A stretch of 64,000 bases of DNA from Paraburkholderia nodosa DSM 21604. Lineage in GTDB: Bacteria > Pseudomonadota > Gammaproteobacteria > Burkholderiales > Burkholderiaceae. The translations under genes and the position numbers were made by a program. This document shows, one piece after another, positions 37,443 through 45,171 of this stretch; the stretch's first letter is position 1, and every line of letters starts with the position of its first letter. The notes under the pieces are model-generated. The model saw only the letters and a program-made list of their open reading frames with translations, did no database searches and was not told the origin of the DNA. The DNA lies in assembly GCF_000519185.1 (NCBI RefSeq), contig NZ_JAFA01000007.1:283830-347829 (forward strand). Reading direction: 5' to 3'.

Positions 37443-38234
37443 ATGAAGCAGGGTGACCAGCCGGCGCGCGAGCCACGCTCACCGCAGCAGATCAAGGACG
37501 ATTTCATGCGCGTGCACGGCGCCTGGAACGCCGCATGGGACAGCATGCTTCGTCTCGACGCGGGCTTTGTCGACGCCTACGTTCAGCTCTGTGCGGTGCC
37601 GCATCGCCGCCATCATCTCGACGACAAGGTGCGCGCCTTCATCGCGCTGGCCGCCGATGCGTGCGCCACACAGCTATACGGGCCCGGTGTCGCGCATCAT
37701 CTGGAACGCGCGCTCGCCTTCGGCGCGACCCGCGAAGAACTGATGGAAGTGCTCGAGCTGATCAGCACGATCGGCATCCATACGAGCAATGTCGGCGTGC
37801 CCGCGCTGCTCGAAGTGCTCGAAGAAGAAGGGCTGCGCACGAGACCCGCGCCGCTCGACGAACGCCGCCGCGCGCTGAAAGAAGCGTTCGAAAAGAATCG
37901 CGGCTATTGGCATCCCACGTGGGAGGGGCTGCTCGAATTCGATCCTGACTTCTTCGAAGCCTATGTGGCGTTTTCGTCTGTACCGTGGCGCACCGGCGTG
38001 TTGAGCCCGAAGGTCAAGGAATTCATGTATTGCGCGTTCGACGCGTCCTCTACGCATCTGTACGTGCCGGGGCTCAAGCTGCACATGCGCAACGCGCTGC
38101 GCTACGGCGCGAGCGCGGAAGAACTCATGGAGCTGCTGGAGGTCGTCAGCACCACGGGCATTCATGGCGCCGAACTCGGCGCGCCGCTGCTCGAGGCGGC
38201 GCTGACGAAACAGCGCGCGACGGCAACGGCCTGA
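37443..38234 (+). CDS. Two-domain carboxymuconolactone-decarboxylase-family protein
   Basis: A 263-residue protein with two AhpD/CMD-like halves. The first (about 25-120) contains DDKVRAFIALAADACATQLY and HHLERALAFGATREELMEVL. The second (about 140-255) contains SPKVKEFMYCAFDASSTHLY and HMRNALRYGASAEELMELLE. The halves clearly share the helical pattern, so the gene is an internal duplication. The conserved acidic/Cys positions of true alkylhydroperoxidases (CxxC) are absent. ATG 37443 has GAGGAAC upstream. With the single-domain copy at 34112 the island has three CMD units. Confidence 0.85.
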   Translation: MKQGDQPAREPRSPQQIKDDFMRVHGAWNAAWDSMLRLDAGFVDAYVQLCAVPHRRHHLDDKVRAFIALAADACATQLYGPGVAHHLERALAFGATREELMEVLELISTIGIHTSNVGVPALLEVLEEEGLRTRPAPLDERRRALKEAFEKNRGYWHPTWEGLLEFDPDFFEAYVAFSSVPWRTGVLSPKVKEFMYCAFDASSTHLYVPGLKLHMRNALRYGASAEELMELLEVVSTTGIHGAELGAPLLEAALTKQRATATA

Positions 38235-38235
38235 C

Positions 38236-38430
38236 ATGCCGGGCGCAGACGCCAGTACGAACCGGGTGCGCGGCGCCGCGCGCGAATCCGCGCGGCCTTC
38301 CGGGCCGCCGCGCGCACCCGCGCCCCACTCGACGTACCGGGCGCTCCAGACGTCGCCGCTGTCGCGGCTCGCTTCGAACGGGAACGAGCAGGCGCACGTG
38401 CGCACGTGCGCGATCCTGGGCTACAACTAG
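38236..38430 (+). CDS. Short uncharacterised frame between the CMD gene and the mutase gene
   Basis: ATG 38236 starts one base after the TGA of the preceding gene and the 64-codon frame ends at TAG 38428-38430, filling the 207-bp gap. The product is Arg/Ala/Pro-rich and ends ASNGNEQAHVRTCAILGYN. It resembles no family I recognise and there is no Shine-Dalgarno sequence. It may be a gene remnant or non-coding. Confidence 0.2.
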   Translation: MPGADASTNRVRGAARESARPSGPPRAPAPHSTYRALQTSPLSRLASNGNEQAHVRTCAILGYN

Positions 38431-38441
38431 ACGAGGTCGGC

Positions 38442-39155
38442 ATGGCGGATTGCGCAACGCTCGTGGTGCTGCGCCACGCCCAGTCGGAATGGAACCGCAC
38501 GAACCGCTTCACGGGCTGGATGGATGTGCCGTTGTCGGAGCAGGGGGTCACGCAGGCTGCGCGCATCGGCGAGCAGATGCGGGCGCTGTCGTTGCGCTTC
38601 GATCTGGCGGTGACGTCGGCGCTGAGCCGCGCGGGGCGCTCGCTCGACTTGATCGTCCGCCAGTGCGGTGCGCCCGCGCGGCCCGTCGTGCGTTCGTGGC
38701 GGCTGAACGACCGCCATTACGGCGCATTGACGGGCCTCGACAAGGAGGTTGCCGCGGCGCTGTACGGCCCGGAGCAGGTGCGCGCATGGCGGCGCGGCTT
38801 TGCCGAGGCGCCGCCGCCGCTCGACGCAGAACGGCAGCAGGCCATTGTCAGGCAGTTCGAGGAGGCGGCGCTGCCGCCCCCCCACGCGCTCCCCAGCACC
38901 GAGAGCTTGCGTGACACGCTGAACCGCGTGCTGCCGCTCTGGCACGGCGCCGTGACGCCCTCGCTGCGCACCGGCGAGTCGGTGCTCATGGTTGCGCACG
39001 GCAACGCGTTGCGCGCCTTGTTCAAGCATCTGGACGGCATCGACGACGCCGGAATCGCGTCGCTCGAAGTCGCGCACGCCGAGCCGCTCGTGCTCCGGTT
39101 CGACGCAAGCCTGCGCATCGTCTCACGCACCGGGCTCGCCGCCATGACGCGATGA
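38442..39155 (+). CDS. Phosphoglycerate-mutase-like histidine phosphatase with an RHA motif
   Basis: A 237-residue member of the histidine phosphatase superfamily, close to the cofactor-dependent phosphoglycerate mutases. It has LRHAQSEWNRTNRFTGW at residues 9-25, LNDRHYGALTGLDK near 88 and VLMVAHGNALRALFKHLDG near 180. The nucleophile His is present but the usual RHG is RHA. The protein lacks a few residues of the mutase C-terminal tail. A glycolytic mutase in a catabolic operon is unexpected, and it may act on a phosphorylated pathway intermediate. ATG 38442 has a weak GAGG site. Confidence 0.8.
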   Translation: MADCATLVVLRHAQSEWNRTNRFTGWMDVPLSEQGVTQAARIGEQMRALSLRFDLAVTSALSRAGRSLDLIVRQCGAPARPVVRSWRLNDRHYGALTGLDKEVAAALYGPEQVRAWRRGFAEAPPPLDAERQQAIVRQFEEAALPPPHALPSTESLRDTLNRVLPLWHGAVTPSLRTGESVLMVAHGNALRALFKHLDGIDDAGIASLEVAHAEPLVLRFDASLRIVSRTGLAAMTR

Positions 39156-39253
39156 TTCGATCTCCGTGTCCGACGCGCGTGCGCCGACCGCCCGATTTAT
39201 GCGCGCCGGACGGCCAGAACGGGCGGCCGTGAAGTATGATACGGGTTGGATTT

Positions 39254-39272
39254 TTGTCGGACGGGAAGACAA
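39254..39272. promoter_or_regulatory. Candidate GntR autoregulatory operator
   Basis: TTGTC (39254-39258) and GACAA (39268-39272) form an inverted repeat just upstream of the GntR start at 39275. TTGTCGGACGG matches the TTGT-NNN-AC pattern seen upstream of both catabolic operons. It overlaps the ribosome-binding GGGAAG, so binding would block translation initiation or transcription. Confidence 0.45.
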
Positions 39273-39274
39273 TA

Positions 39275-39961
39275 ATGTCGGCTGATATGGAGTTGATCCG
39301 GCCTGAGACGCTGCGTCACCAGGTCGAAAACGTGCTGCGGCAGGCGATCATGAGCGGGCGCTTCGCGCCCGGCGCGCGTTTGATCGAGCGCGAACTTTGC
39401 GAAACGCTGGGTGTGAGCCGGACCTCCGTGCGCGAGGCGTTGCGCAAGCTGGAGGCCGAAAAGCTCGTGCGCAACGTGCCGCACAAGGGGCCTGTGGTGG
39501 CGGTGATGTCGCGCGCCGAGGCCGTCGAACTCTATGCGCTGCGCGCCTTGCTGGAGGGATTTGCGGCGCACGAATTCGCGCGCCTTGCCAGTGACGGCGC
39601 CATCGCACAGTTCGGCGAGGCCGCGAAAGTGCTGCGCGCCCAGGCGACGGCGCAGGATCAGGATGGCGTGCTCAAGGCCAAGACGGCGCTCTACGACGTG
39701 CTGCTCGACAACTGCGGCAACCATCTCGTGAAGGAAATTCTCAACAGCCTTTACTTGCGTGTGAATCTCCTGCGCGCGACGTCGCTGATGCATCCTGACC
39801 GGCTGCCGAGCAGCCTGCGCGAAATCGACAAACTCCACAAGGCGCTGAAGGCGAGAGACGCGGACGAGGCGCAGGAACTGGCGCGCCAGCACGTGCTCAA
39901 CGCGGAAAAGGCCGCATTGCGCATGCTGGCCGAGCAGGGCGAAGAGGAAATTTCCGGGTGA
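39275..39961 (+). CDS. GntR-family regulator, FCD subfamily
   Basis: A 228-residue regulator with an N-terminal winged helix (ETLRHQVENVLRQAIMSGRF, then TLGVSRTSVREALRKLEAEK) and an all-helical FCD ligand domain. Asp/His metal-ligand candidates lie in LLDNCGNHLVKEILNSLY and the last helices. ATG 39275 (MSADMELIRPE) has GGGAAG at the right distance and is preferred over an ATG at 39236, whose leader would include the operator. It ends the island and is the obvious regulator of both operons. The ligand would be a pathway acid. Confidence 0.88.
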   Translation: MSADMELIRPETLRHQVENVLRQAIMSGRFAPGARLIERELCETLGVSRTSVREALRKLEAEKLVRNVPHKGPVVAVMSRAEAVELYALRALLEGFAAHEFARLASDGAIAQFGEAAKVLRAQATAQDQDGVLKAKTALYDVLLDNCGNHLVKEILNSLYLRVNLLRATSLMHPDRLPSSLREIDKLHKALKARDADEAQELARQHVLNAEKAALRMLAEQGEEEISG

Positions 39962-39977
39962 CGCGTCGAGGCGTCAC
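39958..39977. terminator. Hairpin after the GntR gene
   Basis: GTGACGC (39958-39964) and GCGTCAC (39971-39977) flank a six-base loop; the stem includes the stop codon at 39959-39961. GTGACGCG occurs again at 39990. There is no long T-tract. Confidence 0.4.
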
Positions 39978-40139
39978 TCCACTCTGGGCGTGACGCGCGA
40001 TAGACCCGGTCATCTGAACGCTGCGTGTCGTTGCCGTCGTCACGCTTGCCATCTCTGTGAGTGGGGAACTGACCGAGGAGCGGCCAGTGGTCGAACTGCA
40101 GCTTTCCAAAGAGGGGCTCGCGACCGCGCCGCTCGGCAT

Positions 40140-40260
40140 GGGGTGCCTTTGATTCTCGTGCAGATTTCCGGTTGGGCACACCTATGCCTGGCGCCGGTCT
40201 GCCTTGCGGCCCTGTATAAATTTCGTTTTAAATCAAATGCCTGCTGACTACCCCTGCGGT
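40140..40260. repeat. Left terminal inverted repeat of the Tn3-family element
   Basis: The 121-bp left end begins GGGGTGCCTTTGATTCTCG and is repeated, inverted and about 80-85% identical by eye, at 43462-43583. This is far longer than the 38-bp Tn3 norm. Confidence 0.8.
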
Positions 40261-40373
40261 TTCCCATTGCGTGGATGGCTGTAGCAGTCCAGCGGTTTAA
40301 TCCGCACGCCGTGGCGAAAGACCGAAACTGCAGACGCTGTCTGCATTATCGATTCAGTGTTTTGGACGTCAGC

Positions 40374-43310
40374 TCAGGCTTGACGACTTGCGGTCGAAGC
40401 GTGCAGATCACCGTCGAGACTCGGAAGGATTCGGTGCGCGTACCGAGCCACTGGAAAATTGAACGTCCCGCGCAGGTTGATTCCCTCCAGGTGTGTCGGC
40501 GCGATTCTTCTCAACTGTTCAGGCACCAGTGGCTCGCCTGTGGCAGCCTGAATTTCTTCAAGAACGCGTTGCATATGGGTGGTGTTCCACGCCATCAAGA
40601 TATTCGAGAGCAGTGTCAGTGCGGACGAAACCGCCGATAGAGATTCCTGACGGCGTGCCAGTTCGACAGGTATCTTGCCGATATGGATCGCGCGTTGAAC
40701 GTTGTGGACGGCTTCTCCACGGTTCAAGACATGCTGCATCTCTGCCCTGAACGGGGCATTGGTGAAATAGTCGATCAGAAATATGCTTCTGAACAGACGT
40801 CCGACGTGAACGCCGCCTTCATATACGGCCTGTCCGCGTGCTGCTGAGCCGAAGCGAGCCAGGGCGTCGACTGCAGTACATTTTCCGGAACGGATGGATG
40901 CGGCGATCCTGACAAATTCGTCCCAGACGTCCACGATGAGCTCGAGCCTCACATCGCGGTCAGTGACCGCAGCCAGTTGCGGTGGGATTTCATGGTTTCG
41001 AGGGACATGAAGCCGTCGGTCACGAAGGTGTGACAGGCGAGGGCATAGATCGAATCCTAGTGCCCGTGCCAGACCCATTGCGAAATCTGTGTAGCCGTGG
41101 GTGTCGACGGCGAGCTGAGCGATGTCCCCGGCCGCACTCTGTCGGACGACTCCCTCGATCGCGGCGCCGGCCTGACGCTCGTTCAACACGATGGGCTGAT
41201 CGTAAAAGATGCCCCATCGATCGAGCACGTGCGTGTACATCCCGATGGATGCCGTGCGGCGCCGCGGATCGGCACGCGCCTGCCAGACTGTGCGTGTCGT
41301 CTCCAGCGACATCATGTCGGAGGATGCCAGATCGGCGCGGCCCCAGTGAGCGGCGACGGGATGCTCATGCATGAATTCAAGGACAGCATCGGCAGCAAGC
41401 CGAAGCATTCTCTCATCCTCAAGTCGTTTCATCATCTGGCGGATGGCGGCCGGCGAAATCTCAGGGACCATGCGGGAGATCTCCGCTGCCGAGAGCGAGG
41501 TCCCGTGCGCCAGTACAGCCGAATACATCATGAGCAGTTCGACCCGCGATCGAGGTTCGCGCCCAAGCAGGATCCAGCTGAAGCGCGTTGCGCTGTCGAT
41601 TTCGAGGATGATCTCCGGTAGCTGGCCGGGCGGGTGGGCTTCAAAAATAGCGCGTCGCAGGCGATCGGCCTCTACGTCTTCAGGCTGGGCTTCCAATGGA
41701 TCGAGATGCACCGCCGTATCGATCCGCACCTTGCCTTCATCCGCTGCACGATCCAGCAGTTCAAGGCGCTGGTCGAGATGGGCCAGAACCGGACCTAGAA
41801 ACTCCTGAGGGTCCTGCGGCAGCCCAAGATGCCCATACAGGTTGTTCCGCTTTGTCCGCCAATCTTCGGCCGGGATCAGCATTTGTGCCTGACTCCGGAA
41901 GGAAAAGCTGTGCTCGACAAAGATCGTGCCGTTGCGCAGAGCTACACGCAACGCAAAAAGCGTGGCCCATTCGAAAGCCACCATCGCCTTCAGGCGGTCG
42001 TAACCATCGATCGATTCGCGCCAAGCGCGCCCAAGCCGGATGTTCACGCCGTCGGGCAACAAGTAGGGGTGACGTCGGTAGAGACCTCGCAACAGGACGA
42101 TCGCATCCAGCACAGGATGAGCGATGTCGGCCTCGAACGGCAACTGGACAATACGGATCAGCAGGTTGCGCGCGTAGTACCGCTTTCGGAGCAGACACTG
42201 CCGGATCTCGCTGCGGCGGCTGGGGAGATGTGGTTGGACGACCTGATCTGCTAGCACGCAAAGCTCTCTGCCGAGATCCTCCCGCGAGAGCGATTCGTCA
42301 GTCGCGAGTGCCTTTACGGCGAGGGCGAATTCACGAAGCTGGTCCGCGGCTTTCAATCGGGCAGTTTCAACTTCACGCGACGCATCGTTGACGATTTTTA
42401 GCACCCAGCGACGCAACATTGTAAGTACCTGATCCGTCGCTGTACAAAGGCTGTACCGCATAAAACACGCCGCTTCAAGCCTTCGACCTTGCGGCTCGAT
42501 CCGTTTGCTGATTGAAGGTGGCCGGCTGGCACAGCGACGCGCGTAATGCCTCACCATGGCATCGTTGCACCCGACTGGCCAGTCGTTGGCCACGCCATGC
42601 ATCGTGAGCAGATTGATCTTGTCGAGCACCTCACTCATCTGGTGGGTCGAGCCACGAAGCGGTACAGCCCACAACCACCGCTGCAGACTCGTGTGGTCTC
42701 CATGCGGCTGAGCCAGGATACGCGCCCAGCTCTCGAGCTTGTCGATGCCGAGGGCCTGCTCGAGCGTCCCGTGCAGTGAGTCCTCGATATCGTGCACTGC
42801 CTGAACGACGAGCTGCCTCAACCGGCGATCGGGCGCAATCACGATACGATGTTCGTAAAACCAGCGCTTCAGATCGCTCATTAACTGGCCGCGCTCAGGG
42901 CGCCCCGTGAGCTGTTCCTTGAGCCAGCGGATCACATACCGACGCTGATGTTCGGCGATCGGCCGGAAATTTACGATGGTTTTCGCGAAGCCCTGGTGGT
43001 CGGACAGCGTCTTGAAATTACCGTCGTAGATCGACCGGAGCGTCCCGACGTCCGGCGGCTGGACATCAAGCTGTTGGCCAAGGTGTCGCCAAAGAACGGT
43101 TGGGATCTGCCTGCATGAATCAAGGGGCCGACCGGACATTCGCAGGAAACCGACGTGCAGCGCGATGGCCAACCGGTAAAGATCGGTGCGCCTCGAATCG
43201 ATTTGAGCGCGCTCGCGTTTTGAAAAGGTAAAGAATGTGCTGAGTTCGAATTCGCTCAACTCGCGCGGAATTTGCCGGATCCCGAGATATGCCAGTCGCC
43301 AGTGATCCAT
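40374..43310 (-). CDS. tnpA: Tn3-family transposase TnpA (IS1071-like)
   Basis: A 978-residue transposase of full length, resembling the IS1071 transposase from recall. It has an N-terminal DUF4158-type region (HWRLAYLGIRQIPRELSEFE). The DDE core shows Asp in DLASSDMMSLETTRTVWQ, Asp in AVDTHGYTDFAMGLARALG, and Glu in LNRGEAVHNVQRAIHIG. The end matches the family's INLRGTFNFPVARY. ATG 43310 (MDHWRLAYLG) starts the conserved domain; the open frame extends 21 codons upstream without similarity. No premature stops are present, so it may be active. Confidence 0.95.
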   Translation of the reverse strand: MDHWRLAYLGIRQIPRELSEFELSTFFTFSKRERAQIDSRRTDLYRLAIALHVGFLRMSGRPLDSCRQIPTVLWRHLGQQLDVQPPDVGTLRSIYDGNFKTLSDHQGFAKTIVNFRPIAEHQRRYVIRWLKEQLTGRPERGQLMSDLKRWFYEHRIVIAPDRRLRQLVVQAVHDIEDSLHGTLEQALGIDKLESWARILAQPHGDHTSLQRWLWAVPLRGSTHQMSEVLDKINLLTMHGVANDWPVGCNDAMVRHYARRCASRPPSISKRIEPQGRRLEAACFMRYSLCTATDQVLTMLRRWVLKIVNDASREVETARLKAADQLREFALAVKALATDESLSREDLGRELCVLADQVVQPHLPSRRSEIRQCLLRKRYYARNLLIRIVQLPFEADIAHPVLDAIVLLRGLYRRHPYLLPDGVNIRLGRAWRESIDGYDRLKAMVAFEWATLFALRVALRNGTIFVEHSFSFRSQAQMLIPAEDWRTKRNNLYGHLGLPQDPQEFLGPVLAHLDQRLELLDRAADEGKVRIDTAVHLDPLEAQPEDVEADRLRRAIFEAHPPGQLPEIILEIDSATRFSWILLGREPRSRVELLMMYSAVLAHGTSLSAAEISRMVPEISPAAIRQMMKRLEDERMLRLAADAVLEFMHEHPVAAHWGRADLASSDMMSLETTRTVWQARADPRRRTASIGMYTHVLDRWGIFYDQPIVLNERQAGAAIEGVVRQSAAGDIAQLAVDTHGYTDFAMGLARALGFDLCPRLSHLRDRRLHVPRNHEIPPQLAAVTDRDVRLELIVDVWDEFVRIAASIRSGKCTAVDALARFGSAARGQAVYEGGVHVGRLFRSIFLIDYFTNAPFRAEMQHVLNRGEAVHNVQRAIHIGKIPVELARRQESLSAVSSALTLLSNILMAWNTTHMQRVLEEIQAATGEPLVPEQLRRIAPTHLEGINLRGTFNFPVARYAHRILPSLDGDLHASTASRQA

Positions 43311-43461
43311 CAGGCAGCTCCGCGTCGATGACGAGAGCGGACAAGCGTAGCGATGCAAAATCATCCGTGCCACGGTAGAAATCGGGATTCCAGCTTGGAG
43401 GCGTAGCTACTAAGGAAAGTACCCGATCACGGGTGCTACTGTCACGCCCGCAATTGGGAGG

Positions 43462-43583
43462 CCGCAGAGGATAGTCAGCAGGCGTTTGATTCGAAAAGAA
43501 ATTTATACAGGGCCTCAAGGCAGACGCGCGCCAGGCATTGACGCGCGTAACCGGAAACCTGCACGAAAATCAAAGCCAGCCCC
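43462..43583. repeat. Right terminal inverted repeat of the Tn3-family element
   Basis: This 122-bp end is the inverted counterpart of 40140-40260. It ends at CCCC 43580-43583. Two bases beyond it lies an ECF-type promoter element (43585-43611). Confidence 0.8.
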
Positions 43584-43584
43584 T

Positions 43585-43611
43585 ACAACGCGGCCACGCT
43601 GTGTTTATTCC
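43585..43611 (-). promoter_or_regulatory. ECF-sigma-type promoter facing the transposon end
   Basis: On the minus strand GGAATAA (43611-43605) is followed after 13 bp by GCGTTGT (43591-43585). The same arrangement precedes the genes starting at 44864, 47670, 49747 and 50568. Upstream, a block matching CCGGC[A/G]CG..TGGATTTTTTC (as complement) is shared with the 49793 promoter. It points directly into the transposon, so its original gene seems to have been displaced. Confidence 0.55.
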
Positions 43612-43662
43612 GGCGCGACTGGATTTTTTCGTGCGAATCCGGCTGGGCTGTATGCCAGCGAG

Positions 43663-44139
43663 TTATGTCCAGTGCTCGTAGAGAACGGCTCCGATGAGAA
43701 AGAAAAGCGTATGTGCTACGGCGAAGATTGCCATGCCCCAAGGGCTAAGAATGTTCGATCCCGCAAACCCCTGGCCGATTGCCGGAAGAATAAGAGCGGC
43801 ATTCGCAAGCCAGACCAGGGCGGCTGCAAAAAGACCTTTGGCAATCGCGGGCACGGACAAGCTGCCCAGTGTCGTGGCATAGGTAATTAGCATGGCAATG
43901 CCTACCGCGATGTGAAAAAACTGCTGGAACGTCCAGCTTGTAACCCAGTGCGGGATCGGCGGCCCGATTATCGCGAGGAGCAGCGTGAGGAGCCCACCGC
44001 GCGCGGTAACGATGTGGAAATGGTCGGCCATAATCAGAATGGCCGTATTGGTGAGGATGGCGAACAGGCCGGCAAGCAAGGCCGCCTGCAAGTTGAAGGA
44101 GCGCTGTGCGATTGCCGGCCGCGGTGCGGCGGAGCGCAT
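43663..44139 (-). CDS. Small polytopic membrane protein, coupled to the response regulator
   Basis: A 158-residue protein with about four transmembrane helices: LQAALLAGLFAILTNTAILI, then GGLLTLLLAIIGPPIPHWV, FFHIAVGIAMLITYATTLG, and a C-terminal pair (ALVWLANAALILPAIGQGF and AIFAVAHTLFFLIGAVLYEH). I do not recognise the family. Its start overlaps the stop of the upstream regulator gene as TGATG, so the two are translated together. Co-expression with an atypical receiver suggests a membrane output or sensor partner (inference). Confidence 0.8.
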   Translation of the reverse strand: MRSAAPRPAIAQRSFNLQAALLAGLFAILTNTAILIMADHFHIVTARGGLLTLLLAIIGPPIPHWVTSWTFQQFFHIAVGIAMLITYATTLGSLSVPAIAKGLFAAALVWLANAALILPAIGQGFAGSNILSPWGMAIFAVAHTLFFLIGAVLYEHWT

Positions 44140-44864
44140 CAGTGACCCACCGCGGCGGTAAGCGCGGGGCTTTCGGAACAGAACAGATACCCCGCGCCGC
44201 GCACGGTGCGAATAATTTTCGATGCCGGTGAATTGCCGATTTTGGAACGCAATTGCCCGACATGTACGTCGATAATATTCGTGCCCGGATCGAATCGCCG
44301 ATGCCAGACGACCTCATGAATTTCGGCGCGTGTAACGACGCGTCCCGGGTTGAGCATCATGAATTCGAGCAGACGGAATTCAGTGGGACGCAGCCTCACG
44401 ACGTTTCCCTCCACGGATACGCTGCGCAGGACGCGATCGAGCATGATGCCATTGCCGTGAAGTACGGTGCTGACCGAAGCGTCGGAAGAAAGATCTCGGC
44501 GTGCCTCGCGTCTGATGATGGCCGTGGCGCGCGCCGCGAATTCCTCCCAGTCCAGCGGCAGCGTCAAATACTCGTCCGCGCCCGAACGCAAGGCCCTGAT
44601 GCAGCGTTCCACACTGCCGGCGGCGTCGATGACGATCATCGGAATGGCGACGCCCAGCCCGCGGATCGAAGCAACGATCGAGAGCCCGTCGAGATCGGGA
44701 AGCCCCAGATCCAGGACCGCCATCCGGTAACCGTTGCCCACGAGCTTGCCGATAGCGCGACGGCCGGTGGTTTCGATGTCGGCGCTCAGACCCATCCCGG
44801 TGAGCGATCGGGCGACATTTTCGGAAATGGCAAGATCCGGTTCGACTACGAGGACAGTTTCCAT
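44139..44864 (-). CDS. OmpR-type response regulator with an atypical receiver
   Basis: A 241-residue protein with an N-terminal receiver (1-120) and a C-terminal winged helix (LRPTEFRLLEFMMLNPGRVV, then DVHVGQLRSKIGN and IRTVRGAGYLF). The receiver keeps Asp in AVLDLGLPDLDG but departs from canon elsewhere. The acidic pocket reads VVEPDLA, the usual Ser/Thr position lies in IVIDAAGS, and the conserved Lys is Leu in EYLTLPLDWEEF. Standard phosphorylation-dependent switching is therefore doubtful. No histidine kinase is adjacent. ATG 44864 starts METVLVVEPD; an ECF-type promoter lies at 44940-44966. Confidence 0.9.
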   Translation of the reverse strand: METVLVVEPDLAISENVARSLTGMGLSADIETTGRRAIGKLVGNGYRMAVLDLGLPDLDGLSIVASIRGLGVAIPMIVIDAAGSVERCIRALRSGADEYLTLPLDWEEFAARATAIIRREARRDLSSDASVSTVLHGNGIMLDRVLRSVSVEGNVVRLRPTEFRLLEFMMLNPGRVVTRAEIHEVVWHRRFDPGTNIIDVHVGQLRSKIGNSPASKIIRTVRGAGYLFCSESPALTAAVGH

Positions 44865-44939
44865 GTGTTTGCGCGCGGGTGAGCGCCTTCCGCGCTGGGC
44901 GACGGAGGGCGCGCTGGTAATGAAAGGATATTGTTGAGG

Positions 44940-44966
44940 CGAACGCATGTCGCGAGCGTTTATTCC
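44940..44966 (-). promoter_or_regulatory. ECF-sigma-type promoter of the response regulator operon
   Basis: GGAATAA (44966-44960), which includes the TAA stop of the doxA-like remnant, is followed after 13 bp by GCGTTCG (44946-44940). It matches the other four elements of the same form. The expected start site lies about 70 nt before ATG 44864. Confidence 0.55.
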
Positions 44967-45171
44967 TTCGCGGCTTTCGCGTCTAGCGGCACCGCTTCCG
45001 TTACGTGCGAGACTGGTGCAGCGAATGTACGTCCGTCGACATCGGTCAGAATCATGCGGACGGCGTTTTTCGCGGTGTCGGTATCCAGGGCCGGCGCCGT
45101 AAGCGTGATGTAAGAGGCTGCGCCCATCAGTGCGGGCAGGCCGAACGGACCCGGTGCGAAACGGTTGTAGG
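44960..45171 (-). pseudogene. DoxA-like C-terminal remnant cut by an IS6 element
   Basis: The last ~70 codons of a gene related to the DoxDA gene at 59921-61045. PYNRFAPGPFGLPALMGAAS and LTDVDGRTFAAPVSHVT line up with YNRFGPGPFGLRAAMGAAS and LTDVDGRTFSVAIGHAT. The coding match ends at the IS6 terminal repeat at 45172. The rest of the gene is not found on the other side of the IS, so a deletion accompanied the insertion. The organism therefore once had two doxDA-like genes here. Confidence 0.8.

Larger units (their letters stand above)
40140..43583 (-). mobile_element. IS1071-like Tn3-family transposon (3,444 bp) with ~120-bp inverted repeats
   Basis: The element has long imperfect inverted repeats at 40140-40260 and 43462-43583. 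Both begin GGGG, share TTTGATTYTCGTGCAG and, farther in, GGCCCTGTATAAATTTC and GCCTGCTGACTA. It carries only a transposase gene: no resolvase, cargo or res site was found. Long ends and lack of a resolvase are the hallmarks of IS1071-type elements, which often flank catabolic genes. The 5-bp flanks GGCAT and TACAA differ, so no target duplication remains. It forms the right border of the catabolic island. Confidence 0.85.

Noticed and set aside
38236..38430. Short frame as a confident gene
   Set aside because: No ribosome-binding site or recognised family; kept only as a low-confidence entry.
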